Of a stretch of DNA of 64,000 nucleotides, positions 31,238 to 41,879 are shown one piece after another. This stretch comes from an uncultured bacterium. Lineage in GTDB: Bacteria; Bacillota; Clostridia; Lachnospirales; Lachnospiraceae. The stretch lies in NCBI GenBank assembly GCA_947574055.1, contig CANPIC010000005.1:1-64000 (forward strand). The letters run 5' to 3'. The notes under the pieces were generated by a model. The model was not told the origin of the DNA. It did no database searches and was given only the letters and a program-made list of their open reading frames with translations. The stretch's first letter is position 1, and the number at the start of each line of letters is the position of its first letter. The position numbers and the translations under genes were made by a program.

Positions 31238-33244
31238 TCAAAACAACACCCTTCCGATCTGATACACCGCCGTCGCGGCGCACCAGGCCAAAAGCAGCTG
31301 GAACACAACCATCTTGCCGGTAAATTTCCAGGAACCGCTCTCTTTTTTTACAGTGGCGATGGTAGCAGCGCAGGGGACATACAACAGGCAGAAAACCATA
31401 AGCGCATAGGCATTGAGCGGGCCAAAATCCGGTTTCTGCATATGAATACGATCGACTATCGCCGCCATCCCTGCCGCGGAGTCCGCATTGACCACCCCAA
31501 ACAGCACCGTAAAGCTGGATACCACCACTTCCTTGGCCGAAATACCGGATATCAGTGCCACGGCGATCTGCCACATATCCAGTCCCGCAGGCGCCAGCAA
31601 AGGCATCATACTCCTGCCAATCATCGCACCGAAGCTGTCCGCCGCATCCTCCACCATCCCGTGCATGCCAAAATTCAGGACAAACCAGATGATAATGGAG
31701 GCAAGAAAGATGGTCGTCCCCGCTTTTTCCAGGTAATCCTTTAATTTCGTCCACACATAGATGCCGATCGTCCGAATGTTGGGCCGCTTATACTCCGGCA
31801 GTTCAATCAGCAGACAGTCCGCACTCTCTTTTCCTTTTTCCCGGCCATGAATCACAAGCGCAGACACGATCGCCACGATCATACCAATGGCATACATGGA
31901 AAACGCAGCCAATACTTTGCAATTTGCAAAAAACATATCGGAAAACAGCACATAGATCGGCAGTCTGGCGGAACAGGACATAAACGGCGTGATCAGCATG
32001 GTCTTTCTCCGGTCCCGTTCTGTCTCCAGCGCCCGGGTAGCCATAATAGCAGGGACGGTGCAGCCAAAGCCAAGTACCATGGGCAAAAATGCCTTTCCCG
32101 ACAGCCCCGCACGTCCCATAATATGATCCATGACATAGGCCACTCTGGACATATAACCGCTGTCTTCCAGAATTGCCAGCGCCAAAAACAAAATAACTAT
32201 ATTGGGAATAAATGTAAGGATCCCGCCCACACCAGCCATGATCCCTTCCACGATCAGGGAAATCAGCCAGGGGGCACATCTCACGGAAACAAGCAGCGAT
32301 GAAACCTGCGCCGACAGAAAACCCAGCGCCATCTCAAACCCGCCCTTCAGAAAATCCCCCACTGTAAAGGTGAGGAAAAAAACAAAACACATAATCAGCA
32401 AAAATATGGGCACACCCCAGAACGGATGGGTCAGTGTCCTGTCAATCCGATCTGTGGATGCCGCCTGTTTCTCTTTATGAAACAGCACTTCCCGGATAAT
32501 ATTCTCTATGTAGGCGTATTTTTTCTGAATGATATCTTTCTCATAACTGCGTCCCACGACATTTTCAATCGAAATGGGGTGTTCATTCATCACATCTTCA
32601 TCGTTTTCCAGCAGCTTAAGCGCGTGCCAGCGGATACTGGAATGTTGCGGATAGTGAGCCTGCATCATTTCTTCCAGCCGCGTGATCTTCTCTTCGATCT
32701 CCTTACCATAAGTCAGTACAGGACCGACGGCCCCTTCCTCACAGTGGTGAACCACTGCATGGAGCAAAATCCCCAGCCCCGTCCGCTTTGCGGCAGATAC
32801 CGGCACCACCGGAATACCGCCCAGTAGTTCCGGCAGTCTGTGCAGATCAATCTCCATCCCTCTCTCACTGACGATATCCATCATATTGAGTGCCAATATT
32901 ACCGGTTTCCCAAGTTCCAGCAGCTGCAGTGTCAGATACAGGTTCCGTTCAAGCGAGGAGGCATCCACCACATTGACGACGGCATCGATCTCGTCGTCCA
33001 TCACACACTGTCTTGTCACCTTTTCTTCTATCGTATAGCAGGTCAGAGAATAGATACCCGGTGTATCGACAATGGTCAGACTGCAGTCCTCGTACTGGGC
33101 AGACCCTTCTTTCTTTTCCACTGTCACGCCGGGCCAGTTAGCCACCTTCAGACGCGAACCCGTCACCGCATTAAACAGTGTGGTCTTACCGCAGTTTGGG
33201 TTGCCTACGAATGCCACCCTGATCTTTTTTTCGGATTCTGTCAT
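31238..33244 (-). CDS. feoB: Ferrous iron transport protein B
   Basis: VGNPNCGKTTLFNAVTG G1 motif; multi-TM C-terminus; ATGA overlap with feoA. Confidence 0.96.
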   Translation of the reverse strand: MTESEKKIRVAFVGNPNCGKTTLFNAVTGSRLKVANWPGVTVEKKEGSAQYEDCSLTIVDTPGIYSLTCYTIEEKVTRQCVMDDEIDAVVNVVDASSLERNLYLTLQLLELGKPVILALNMMDIVSERGMEIDLHRLPELLGGIPVVPVSAAKRTGLGILLHAVVHHCEEGAVGPVLTYGKEIEEKITRLEEMMQAHYPQHSSIRWHALKLLENDEDVMNEHPISIENVVGRSYEKDIIQKKYAYIENIIREVLFHKEKQAASTDRIDRTLTHPFWGVPIFLLIMCFVFFLTFTVGDFLKGGFEMALGFLSAQVSSLLVSVRCAPWLISLIVEGIMAGVGGILTFIPNIVILFLALAILEDSGYMSRVAYVMDHIMGRAGLSGKAFLPMVLGFGCTVPAIMATRALETERDRRKTMLITPFMSCSARLPIYVLFSDMFFANCKVLAAFSMYAIGMIVAIVSALVIHGREKGKESADCLLIELPEYKRPNIRTIGIYVWTKLKDYLEKAGTTIFLASIIIWFVLNFGMHGMVEDAADSFGAMIGRSMMPLLAPAGLDMWQIAVALISGISAKEVVVSSFTVLFGVVNADSAAGMAAIVDRIHMQKPDFGPLNAYALMVFCLLYVPCAATIATVKKESGSWKFTGKMVVFQLLLAWCAATAVYQIGRVLF

Positions 33245-33483
33245 ATGGCACACTCCTTTTCCCTCAATTCCGTCACTTCGATACAGGACGAGATATGCCT
33301 GCCCAGCGCCAGTCTTGTTCCTCTCACCTGTATAATCATGGCACCCTGCCGCTTCCGGTTCAGTATCTTCACACATGTCCCGTCATTGATCCCCAGCGCC
33401 TGCAGCCTGCGTGTTACGGCTGCTTCCACAAATACGCTTTTTACCTGATAAGAAGCCCCTGTTGTTCCGTCATACAGCGTCAT
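33241..33483 (-). CDS. feoA: Ferrous iron transport protein A
   Basis: SH3-like fold RLQALGINDGTCVKILNRKRQGAMIIQVRGTRLALGRHISSCIEV. Confidence 0.92.
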   Translation of the reverse strand: MTLYDGTTGASYQVKSVFVEAAVTRRLQALGINDGTCVKILNRKRQGAMIIQVRGTRLALGRHISSCIEVTELREKECAI

Positions 33484-33587
33484 TTGTCAAATCCCCCTGC
33501 CTTTTTATTCTGCCACTACCTGATCCGCCAGACAGATGACAGCTTTTGTGTCTATTATAGCAGGTTTCTCTTCTTTTTGAAACTCCT

Positions 33588-35015
33588 CTATTTCTTTGCA
33601 CCGGGCAGACGCAGACGGAACACCCGCCGCATCAGTTCCTTCCCGTGAAAGGGAATCAGTGGATAAATATAACTGGTATTGGCCACAGTTTTGTTACATG
33701 CAATACTCAGCAGGCACAGGAGTATGGCGCCGATATAGCCCCACAGTCCAAATAACGCCGTGGCTATCAGATTGATAATCCGCATAAATTTCAGCGCATA
33801 GCCCAGTTCATAACTGGACTGGGTATAGTTGGCAATGGCCACAAATGCCATATAGAGCATCACTTCCGAGTTAAACCAGCCACTGTTTACCGAAAACTCT
33901 CCCAGTACCAGTGCCGCCATGACACTGAGCGGTGTGCTGAGCATATTAGGGGTATTGACCGCCGCCAGACGCAGGCCGTCGATGGCGAGCTCTAAGATAA
34001 GAAACTGCCAGAGCAGCGGCAGATTCATCTCATCTTTGATCCGGATGAAAGCAAAGGCTTGTGGTATCCACTGCGGATTCTGCGTCAGCAGCAAATAGGT
34101 AGGCGTCAGAAAATATGTGATAAAGGCAATCAGAAACCTCGAAAACCGCAGATAAGTGCCGGTAATCGGCGGGAAATAATAATCATCCGCTTCATCTATG
34201 ACATCAAACACGGTCGTCGGCGTAATCATGGCCGAAGGGGAATTGTCCACCAGAATCACAATATTGCCTTCCAGTATATGCGCCGCCGCCGTATCGGGAC
34301 GTTCTGTAAATTTGAATTTGGGAAACGGATTGTACCAGCTTCGCTTGTACAGACATTCCGCCAGACTTTCCTGATTCATGGTTAATGCGTCCACGCGGAT
34401 ATTGCGAATCCCGTCTTTGATCTTATTTAAAAAAGCCTGATCCACCCGGGAATCCATATAACAAAGTACGATATCGGTCTGCGAACTTTCGCCCGCATTC
34501 ATCATTTCCATACACAGATCCGTACTTCTGATTCTTCTGCGGATCAAAGCCGTATTAAAGACAACTGTCTCCACAAAGCCGTCTTTGGAGCCCCGCAGCA
34601 CCTTATCTTTTTCCGGCTCAGACACGCTTCTGGCCGGATAGGTACGGGAGTCGATGAGAATGGCCTTCTCATACCCCTCTATCAGCAGAACCAGAACCCC
34701 CGACATAAGATTATGGATGATCTCTTCCCACGTATCATTGACATCCACTTCCACATAGGGCATATGCTTTTTCAGCATTTCATGGACATTCTCTGCCATC
34801 TCCTGCGCTGTCAGCTCCATAAAATACTGCAGCAGTTTCTCCATCAGTTCGTCTTTACAAAACCCGTCAATAAAATAAAAACCGGCCTCTTTTCCGCCGA
34901 TATGAATCACCCGGTATACCATATCGAAATTTTTATCGACGCAGAGCGTCTCCTTCAGATAAGCCATATCATCAGAAAACCTGCCTGTCATCTTTGTCTG
35001 TGTCTGACTTTGCAT
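33588..35015 (-). CDS. GerA/SpoVAF-type spore germination protein
   Basis: VLCYMDSRVDQAFLNKIKDGIRNIRVD; NIVILVDNSPSAMITPTTVFDVIDEADDYYFPP; C-terminal TM segments. Confidence 0.88.
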   Translation of the reverse strand: MQSQTQTKMTGRFSDDMAYLKETLCVDKNFDMVYRVIHIGGKEAGFYFIDGFCKDELMEKLLQYFMELTAQEMAENVHEMLKKHMPYVEVDVNDTWEEIIHNLMSGVLVLLIEGYEKAILIDSRTYPARSVSEPEKDKVLRGSKDGFVETVVFNTALIRRRIRSTDLCMEMMNAGESSQTDIVLCYMDSRVDQAFLNKIKDGIRNIRVDALTMNQESLAECLYKRSWYNPFPKFKFTERPDTAAAHILEGNIVILVDNSPSAMITPTTVFDVIDEADDYYFPPITGTYLRFSRFLIAFITYFLTPTYLLLTQNPQWIPQAFAFIRIKDEMNLPLLWQFLILELAIDGLRLAAVNTPNMLSTPLSVMAALVLGEFSVNSGWFNSEVMLYMAFVAIANYTQSSYELGYALKFMRIINLIATALFGLWGYIGAILLCLLSIACNKTVANTSYIYPLIPFHGKELMRRVFRLRLPGAKK

Positions 35016-35133
35016 AAAAAACTCCTTTCGGACATGGGGGGAAATCCGTATCATGTACCTGCTGCACATGAATACATTTCCTTATTATGTCTCGAAAGGA
35101 GTGTTTTCATACAGTCTGATCAATTTCTCCCGC

Positions 35134-35643
35134 TCAGTTCGTGCTGCCAAAGCCGCCCGTACGCACGGTCTCTGTCTCATCATCCGTTGTCAGGCCATAC
35201 TCCAGGAAAATACCCTGTATAAAACCTGCCCCCCGGTCGACCCGCAGTTCCATCCCCACTTTGGAGTCGTTGGTAATCCGGACCATGATATGTCCCTCGT
35301 TATCCGCGTAAAAATAATCGCTGTCAATAATCCCCACAGTATTATTCAGCTGGAAACGATATTTGAACCCCAGGCCGCTTCTGGGATACAGCATCAGCAC
35401 CCAGTCCTCTTCCATCTCCACCCGGATTCCGGTAGGAAGCAAAAGTTCCTTTCCGGGACTGATATTAAAGGTAATCGGGGAATGGAAGTCATAGCCCGCA
35501 CTTCCTTTGGTAGCTCTGGTGGGGAGTTTCAGCTGTTCATAAATCTCATTGATCTCCGCCTCCGTAAAACCGGGTACAGCCTTATGCAGATCTTCTCCAA
35601 ACCGTTCTCTACTTACTTTGTAAAATTTTGCAACTCGTTTCAT
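35134..35643 (-). CDS. dut: dUTP diphosphatase (dUTPase) family protein
   Basis: LPTRATKGSAGYDFHSP, PRSGLGFKYRFQLNNTVGIIDSDY, C-terminal GGFGST; start trimmed to ATG 35643. Confidence 0.85.
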   Translation of the reverse strand: MKRVAKFYKVSRERFGEDLHKAVPGFTEAEINEIYEQLKLPTRATKGSAGYDFHSPITFNISPGKELLLPTGIRVEMEEDWVLMLYPRSGLGFKYRFQLNNTVGIIDSDYFYADNEGHIMVRITNDSKVGMELRVDRGAGFIQGIFLEYGLTTDDETETVRTGGFGSTN

Positions 35644-35717
35644 CTTATCCTCCCTTTGTCTTTTGCCTGATCCCTGCAGAACCAGCAAGATGGCGGTTCT
35701 CATACCTTCTCTGCCTT

Positions 35718-36233
35718 TCACTCTGCTGCATAATCGCCGCAGTACAGCACCGGGGACGCTCCCGGGCCCGCCGCCAGACTTTTCCTTACATCAATCACTC
35801 TCTGATTCCTGCTGCCTTTCCACATCAGGTTCGGATCGTGTTCCTCTATGTGAAATTCACCATCCACCAGCACATCAATCTGTGCCATCACCGGATCATC
35901 GCACACATGTTCCCAGACATCCCCTGTATAGAGCCAGATCGTCTTATCCGGCATCTCTGCTCTGATCTCGCGCACCAGATTTCTCACTTCCGCCCGGTTA
36001 GACGGGTGGAGCGGGTCACCGCCGGAAAAAGTAACACCCGATATGTATGGCTTTTCCAGCTGCGCAAACAATTCTGCCCTGGCTGCTTCGTCAAACAGGA
36101 GCCCACCGTTTGGGTCCCATGTGACCGGATTGTGACACTCCCGGCAGCAGTGAGAACAGCCTGCCACCCAGAGCACCACCCGCAGCCCGTCCCCGTTGAG
36201 CATATCATCTTTTGTTATATTATGATAACGCAT
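35718..36233 (-). CDS. nrdG: Anaerobic ribonucleoside-triphosphate reductase activating protein
   Basis: Radical SAM motif CSHCCREC (Cx3Cx2C), VTFSGGDPLHPSN. Confidence 0.95.
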   Translation of the reverse strand: MRYHNITKDDMLNGDGLRVVLWVAGCSHCCRECHNPVTWDPNGGLLFDEAARAELFAQLEKPYISGVTFSGGDPLHPSNRAEVRNLVREIRAEMPDKTIWLYTGDVWEHVCDDPVMAQIDVLVDGEFHIEEHDPNLMWKGSRNQRVIDVRKSLAAGPGASPVLYCGDYAAE

Positions 36234-36257
36234 CGCTTCTCTCCTGCCTGCATATTC

Positions 36258-38444
36258 CTACATACTGATCCTGTCTGCAATCTCAGCCATCTTGGCATCA
36301 TTCAGACGGGTATCCCCATGAATGCGGGAATAAGACAGATAGCCGTTCATCCGGTCAATCTTGGTCAGATTATGACTGCCACATTGGGGACAGACGTCCA
36401 TCTCCAGTTCCTGATGCCCGCAGTCATCACAGTATGCCAGGGACAGATTGACCCCCTCATACAGTCCCATATCCATGGCCCGGCGGATCAGCGTCCGGAT
36501 AGCTTCCAGATTATAATCAATGGGATATTTCACATACTGGATTTTGCCGCCGTTTGACATCTCCCAGAAGCGATATTCCTTATCCTGCTTTTCAATGGGG
36601 GTGATATCTTCCGTCACATGACAATGGAAACTGTTGCTCACATACTCCCGGTCGGAAACACCCTCCACAATGCCATATTTTTCCCGGAACTGTCTGACCT
36701 GCAGACCACAAAGATTCTCTGCCGGCGTACCATAGATCGCATAGAGGTTCTGATCCTGCTCCTTAAATTCATTCACCTTCTGGTTGATATGCTCCAGTAC
36801 TTCCAGTGCGAAGGCCCCGTCTTCCACCAGTGACTTGCCGTTATAAAGTTCCTGCAGTTCATGCAAAGCCGTGATGCCAAAAGATGCGGTGGCCGATTTC
36901 AGAATCGGCTTAATCTTATCGCTCAGCTTCAGATGACCGCCCAGGAAACCGCCCTCACAGTAAGCCAGAGGATTCGTCGAGGCACGCATCTCTCCCAGAT
37001 AGGCATATGTCCTGATATGAAGCTGCCGGATCAGATTCAGATAATAGTCCAGCACTTCATAAAAATCCCGGCTTTCCTGTCTGGCCTTGGCCAGAATCAT
37101 GGGCAGATGCAGCGAAACGGCCCCGATGTTAAAGCGGCCCACAAAGACCGGTACATCCTTATCATCCAGGGGATGCATCCCTCCCCTTTCATACCAGGGA
37201 GAGAGAAATGCACGACAGCCCATGGGCGAAATGATCTTGCCATACTGTTTATACATACTGGCAATATATCCCCTGCCCGTCAGCGACAGCCAGTCCGGGT
37301 ACATCGTCCTGGCGGAGCACTTCACGCCCGCCTCAAACACATCTTCCAGTTCCTTTCCCGGTCCGTGCAGATTCTCATCGTACAAAAACACGATTTTCGG
37401 AAACAGGACCGGCTTTTTACACGCCGCTTTGCCCTGCCCTTTGCGCCGCACATCCAGCATGGAAATCGTGGCCAGTTTTGCAAAACGGCCCCTGCCGGTC
37501 CCTGCGCTCACCGTGATAAAGGGATAATCGCCCCGGCTGCTGGCAACGGTATTAAACTTGTATTCCCAGCCCTGAAACCCCTGTTCAAATTCTCTGACCA
37601 CATCGGCCCAGGCTTCCTCCTCCGCCCGCTCACGCGCGATGCCCAGACGCATATATTTGTCGATGGCCCGCCGGTAAGATTTTTCCGCATAGGGTTCCAG
37701 AATCAGATCCACACTGGGCACAGTGAACCCGCCATACTGCTGGCTGGCGGCGCTGAGGACGATATCACCGATTACATCAAATGCCACATCCAGCGTTTTC
37801 GGCTCATTATACCAGATATTTCCCATCTCAAAACCGCCGGATAACACATGTTCCACATCAAAAAGACAGCAGTTCATCGTATCCCTTCTGGCCGACATAT
37901 CATGGACATAAATATAACCATCCCGGCAGGCCTGGATTTCCTCGGTCGTCATAAAAAATTTCTGGTACAGTTCCTTGTTCAGCTGATTGAAAATCAGACT
38001 TCTCTTGGTCGACACCAGCGCGGAGTCCGTGTTAGCATTCTCTTTGTCCCCCACATACATAATGGACTGGCTCTTTTTGTATACATCGTCCAGCATCCGT
38101 ACAAAGTCCTGCTTGTAATTGCGGTAATCGCGATAACTCTTGGCCACAATCGGTTTGACCTGTTCCAGGGCACTCTCCACGATATTGTGCATCACCGGAA
38201 TGGGTACTGCATCCTCCCCCATCTCCTCCACTTTTTCTATTACATACTGACAGATATGCTCCTTTTCCTGATCCGTAAACTTCGTCAGGGCGCGGTAAGC
38301 CGACTTTCCCACCGCGTCAATCACCTTCTGTACATTGAAGGCCTCCCGGCTTTTGTCCTTTTTGATCACCCATATCTGCCGCATAGGTTTGAACTGCAGA
38401 CTGTAATCCGTTGTATCTTCCTTTTCCCTTGCTGTCGTACGCAT
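36258..38444 (-). CDS. nrdD: Anaerobic ribonucleoside-triphosphate reductase (class III)
   Basis: ATP-cone N-terminus, zinc motif CDDCGHQELEMDVCPQCGSHN, glycyl-radical region DRMNGYLSYSRIHGDTRLNDAKMAEI. Confidence 0.96.
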   Translation of the reverse strand: MRTTAREKEDTTDYSLQFKPMRQIWVIKKDKSREAFNVQKVIDAVGKSAYRALTKFTDQEKEHICQYVIEKVEEMGEDAVPIPVMHNIVESALEQVKPIVAKSYRDYRNYKQDFVRMLDDVYKKSQSIMYVGDKENANTDSALVSTKRSLIFNQLNKELYQKFFMTTEEIQACRDGYIYVHDMSARRDTMNCCLFDVEHVLSGGFEMGNIWYNEPKTLDVAFDVIGDIVLSAASQQYGGFTVPSVDLILEPYAEKSYRRAIDKYMRLGIARERAEEEAWADVVREFEQGFQGWEYKFNTVASSRGDYPFITVSAGTGRGRFAKLATISMLDVRRKGQGKAACKKPVLFPKIVFLYDENLHGPGKELEDVFEAGVKCSARTMYPDWLSLTGRGYIASMYKQYGKIISPMGCRAFLSPWYERGGMHPLDDKDVPVFVGRFNIGAVSLHLPMILAKARQESRDFYEVLDYYLNLIRQLHIRTYAYLGEMRASTNPLAYCEGGFLGGHLKLSDKIKPILKSATASFGITALHELQELYNGKSLVEDGAFALEVLEHINQKVNEFKEQDQNLYAIYGTPAENLCGLQVRQFREKYGIVEGVSDREYVSNSFHCHVTEDITPIEKQDKEYRFWEMSNGGKIQYVKYPIDYNLEAIRTLIRRAMDMGLYEGVNLSLAYCDDCGHQELEMDVCPQCGSHNLTKIDRMNGYLSYSRIHGDTRLNDAKMAEIADRISM

Positions 38445-38492
38445 CGGTAATCCTCCCGTGTTTCTGCCGATCTGTTGTGTCCCTGTCCACGG

Positions 38493-38663
38493 TCAGTTTG
38501 CGGTTTCCCCGGCCTCACTGCCAACGGCGGCTGCCGTTTTTTTATCTTTCGCCTTTCTCCACTTCACCCCGGTTATGCAGGCTGTCACTGCCAGCGCCAC
38601 AAAGACCAGAAACAGTATCAGATATGATACGAAATATCCCAGAAAAGCACTTAAGTTTGCCAT
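38493..38663 (-). CDS. Small single-pass membrane protein
   Basis: MANLSAFLGYFVSYLILFLVFVALAVTACITGVKWRKAKD; one TM followed by a basic stretch. Confidence 0.6.
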   Translation of the reverse strand: MANLSAFLGYFVSYLILFLVFVALAVTACITGVKWRKAKDKKTAAAVGSEAGETAN

Positions 38664-38695
38664 ATCCTTTCTCCCTTTCCTCTTCACTGTCTATC

Positions 38696-38728
38696 CCGGC
38701 ACCTGATACCAAAAGGTATCATTGCCGG
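38696..38728. other. Long inverted repeat/hairpin upstream of the small membrane protein gene
   Basis: ccggca-cc-tgatacc-aaaa-ggtatca-t-tgccgg. Confidence 0.5.
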
Positions 38729-38770
38729 ACCATACGCATTTATTATATACAATCCGCTCTCAAAAAGCAA

Positions 38771-39244
38771 TCATGCCTGAAAAATATCGTCAAGCAGATG
38801 CGTCCCATCCGCCGCCGTGGTCGCCAACAGATCACAGCGTTCATTCTCCGGATGCCCGTTATGTCCCTTCACCCAGGTAAACCGTACCTGATGAGGCCGT
38901 CGGGCTGCCAGGAGCCGCTGCCAGAGATCCACATTTTTCACCGGTCCCGCCGAACCCTTCCAGCCCTTTTTCAGCCAGCCGTCAATCCACTTTTTATTAA
39001 AGGCATCCGTCACATACTTGGAATCCGAGATCACTTCCACTTCACAAGGCTTAGTCAGCGCTTCCAGGCCGATGATCACCGCCATCAGTTCCATCCTGTT
39101 ATTCGTCGTCTTTTTATAACCGGCACTGTATTCCCTTGTATGCAATACCCCTGCACGGTCTGTATAGTGCAGGATCGTCCCATACCCGCCCGGGCCGTCC
39201 GGATTGCCTCTGGCTGATCCATCCGTATAAATTGTCACTTTCAT
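38771..39244 (-). CDS. rnhA: Ribonuclease HI
   Basis: [51 protein letters not shown]. Confidence 0.94.
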   Translation of the reverse strand: MKVTIYTDGSARGNPDGPGGYGTILHYTDRAGVLHTREYSAGYKKTTNNRMELMAVIIGLEALTKPCEVEVISDSKYVTDAFNKKWIDGWLKKGWKGSAGPVKNVDLWQRLLAARRPHQVRFTWVKGHNGHPENERCDLLATTAADGTHLLDDIFQA

Positions 39245-40944
39245 ATCCTGATATCCTCCGCTTGAAATCCCCGTATCTCTTCCGCGCGCCGGAATGCCTC
39301 CTCCACAATTTCTTCTCCATACCCTACCGCAGCCAACAGCCGGATCGCATTAGTCGTATCCGCACGCCCGGGCAGCAGTCTGTATGAAAATATCATATCG
39401 CCGCCCTTTACTTCTTCTGTAAAATAATAAGTATCATATTCGTTCTCCAACAGCCAGGTCAGCTCCCTGTCATGGGTTGCCGCAAAGCAGATAACCTCCG
39501 GCGGCCCAAGATGCCGCAGAATCGAGGCGGCGGCCGCGATCCGTTCCACACTTCCTGTCCCGCGCAGAATCTCATCCACAAAGCAGGCCACCGGCAAAGC
39601 TCCCTCCCTTTTGGCATCCAGTATCCGCTTCAGCGAAAGTATTTCTGCCATGTAGCTGCTCTTGCCGCCCTGCAGGTCCCCGCCATCTGCCATGGCAGTA
39701 AAAATATGACAAAACGGGGCGCAAAACGCTGCCGCCAGCGCTGTGTGAATGGTCTGGGCCAGCAGCAGATTCACCGCGATGGTTTTTAAAAACGTGGACT
39801 TTCCCGAAGCATTGGAGCCGGTCAGCAGGATTCCCTTTGTCTCTGTCACCACAATACTGTTGGCGACAGGTTGCTCCAGCAACGGATGCACACAGTCGCA
39901 GACCGTGACTCCCGCGCTGCCACTGCCGCCGCACAGAGTGGGGATACAGTACACATCCAGCGACATGCGATACAGACTGACGCTGATACTGGCATCCACA
40001 TACCCCACAAAAGCATACCCTGCCCGCAGCTCCTCTTCCAGAGAAAGGATCTTTTCCTGCAGTGCCATGAACTGAACAATATCAGGATGAAGCAGCATAC
40101 GGATATAATCTCCCAAAAGAGAAAGCGGGCCATTCCCGCTGCGGCACTGCCTGATCCAGAAACTATGACGCTGCAGCCTCTTCAGCTTCCTGATACAGAC
40201 TGCCATCTCCGAGCAGCGGGAATCCGCTTCTGCCCTGCGGCATATCTCCCGGGGCAGGGCATGGTACAGCTGCTCCAGGCTTCGTATCATAGCAAGCAGC
40301 CATGCGATATGCCTCAGAAACGGCAATACCTGGGCCCGCCTGCTAAAATACGTGACCATCTGTATGATCAGGACGAAAAGCAGCAGGCATATCCCCGGCC
40401 CGCCTGCCCATATGGCCATCAGACCGGCAAGCAGACACGCCACCCAGCCCCCATATTCCCTGATCGGTTTTTCCGGCGGGCGCGCCTTCATGGCACGCAG
40501 ACAGTCCGCAAAGGGACTTCCCTTCTCTTTCCCCACAGCTGCCAGAATCTCCTGTATCCGAATCCGCTCCTCCTCATGTGTGGTAAAATAGGCGACAGCA
40601 TCCTCCCATCTTTGTACCTCCTCTGCCGTTTCCGCCGGCTGATGAAGCGCCCTGTACAAGTATTCCGTCCCCGCCTGGGAAAGGGTATAATCCAGCCTTT
40701 TGAACACAGAGTCCATCTCCAGTTCTTCCCAGGTAATGCGGTCGATACAAAATCTGCCGTTCTCTGCCTTCCTTTCGAAAACGGGAACAGATGTTTCTCT
40801 CCCGTAAGCCCGCGGCGGTTTTCCGCAGCCCTCACGCAGCCGCGTATGCAATGCCCGCTTTCTTTGCCGCTCCTCCCGTATCCCGCTGACCAGCAAAAAG
40901 ACAACAGCCGCCACAACAATGAGCGGTATCAGTGCATAACTCAT
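39241..40944 (-). CDS. Membrane-anchored MutS-like ATPase
   Basis: N-terminal TM, further hydrophobic stretch, Walker [20 protein letters not shown], Walker [21 protein letters not shown]. Confidence 0.88.
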   Translation of the reverse strand: MSYALIPLIVVAAVVFLLVSGIREERQRKRALHTRLREGCGKPPRAYGRETSVPVFERKAENGRFCIDRITWEELEMDSVFKRLDYTLSQAGTEYLYRALHQPAETAEEVQRWEDAVAYFTTHEEERIRIQEILAAVGKEKGSPFADCLRAMKARPPEKPIREYGGWVACLLAGLMAIWAGGPGICLLLFVLIIQMVTYFSRRAQVLPFLRHIAWLLAMIRSLEQLYHALPREICRRAEADSRCSEMAVCIRKLKRLQRHSFWIRQCRSGNGPLSLLGDYIRMLLHPDIVQFMALQEKILSLEEELRAGYAFVGYVDASISVSLYRMSLDVYCIPTLCGGSGSAGVTVCDCVHPLLEQPVANSIVVTETKGILLTGSNASGKSTFLKTIAVNLLLAQTIHTALAAAFCAPFCHIFTAMADGGDLQGGKSSYMAEILSLKRILDAKREGALPVACFVDEILRGTGSVERIAAAASILRHLGPPEVICFAATHDRELTWLLENEYDTYYFTEEVKGGDMIFSYRLLPGRADTTNAIRLLAAVGYGEEIVEEAFRRAEEIRGFQAEDIRI

Positions 40945-41657
40945 ACCACAAACACCTGTCCAGGCGCCGTGATTTCCCTGATCCTGTCCGCATAAAGCTC
41001 TCCTGCAGGACTTTTCCGAAACCGGGAAATCACATCATACCGCTCCCACATATGCATGGGAAAGACTACTGACGGATCTGTCTGCTGCAAAAATACCTCC
41101 AGCCCCAGTCCGAAACTTTCCCCCAGACGGGGATCCAGCGGCACAAAAGCCACATCAAAATGCCGGCCGGCAATACGGGAAATCTCTTTCTTATAGTCTT
41201 TTCCCATCTGCTCATTCCATGCATCGTCTTCCCCTTCCCAGTGCCACCAGTTCAGATCGCCTCCATGATACATGGCTTTTCCCTCCGCACTGACCAGAAA
41301 TGCCACACCTTCATCTGTGGAACGCAGTGTCTCCACCTCAATCTCCTGCCAACACACCTGCTGATTCTTACCGATACGGGTTATCGCACCGCGCACTGCC
41401 GTATCCACACCGTTTCTCTCCAGATATGCATCACTGAGCCTGATATCCGAAGACAGAACATAATGTATATTTTTATATTGACCAAAGAAGTCAAATATTT
41501 TCATCCGGAAATGATCCTGATGCTGATGCGAAGCAAAAAACACTATCGTCTTTTCACCATCCCATACCGGAAGCGTTCCCTGATAATAATCAAAGACAAG
41601 TACATACTTCTCCAGTTCCACGACAAATCCACTGTGATATAGATACGTAACTTTCAT
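40941..41657 (-). CDS. MBL-fold (beta-lactamase-like) metal-dependent hydrolase
   Basis: FFASHQHQDHF (HxHxDH), MYHGGDLNWWHWEGED. Confidence 0.85.
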   Translation of the reverse strand: MKVTYLYHSGFVVELEKYVLVFDYYQGTLPVWDGEKTIVFFASHQHQDHFRMKIFDFFGQYKNIHYVLSSDIRLSDAYLERNGVDTAVRGAITRIGKNQQVCWQEIEVETLRSTDEGVAFLVSAEGKAMYHGGDLNWWHWEGEDDAWNEQMGKDYKKEISRIAGRHFDVAFVPLDPRLGESFGLGLEVFLQQTDPSVVFPMHMWERYDVISRFRKSPAGELYADRIREITAPGQVFVV

Positions 41658-41879
41658 TTTTTCCCTCTATTTCCGTGCATGTTTCAGCACAACCTTCTCC
41701 CCGCTTCCTTCCCTGCCCAGGCAACGGTTTCATTATACTAAATCCCTCCCGGCATGTAAATCCCCGGCGCGTTTGTCCCTGTTTTGGCACCTCTTACGCT
41801 TTCCCCACAGCAGATCCTGTGATAAAATAAGTCTGTCAGAAGATAACTGTTTTTTATTTGTGAGAAGAAAGGCAACCCC

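Noticed and set aside
31194-31754. 186-aa ORF and other overlapping minus-strand ORFs within feoB
   Set aside because: Out-of-frame translations of feoB
35134-35721. Possible inactive dUTPase
   Set aside because: Conserved motifs including GIIDSDY and GGFGST are present
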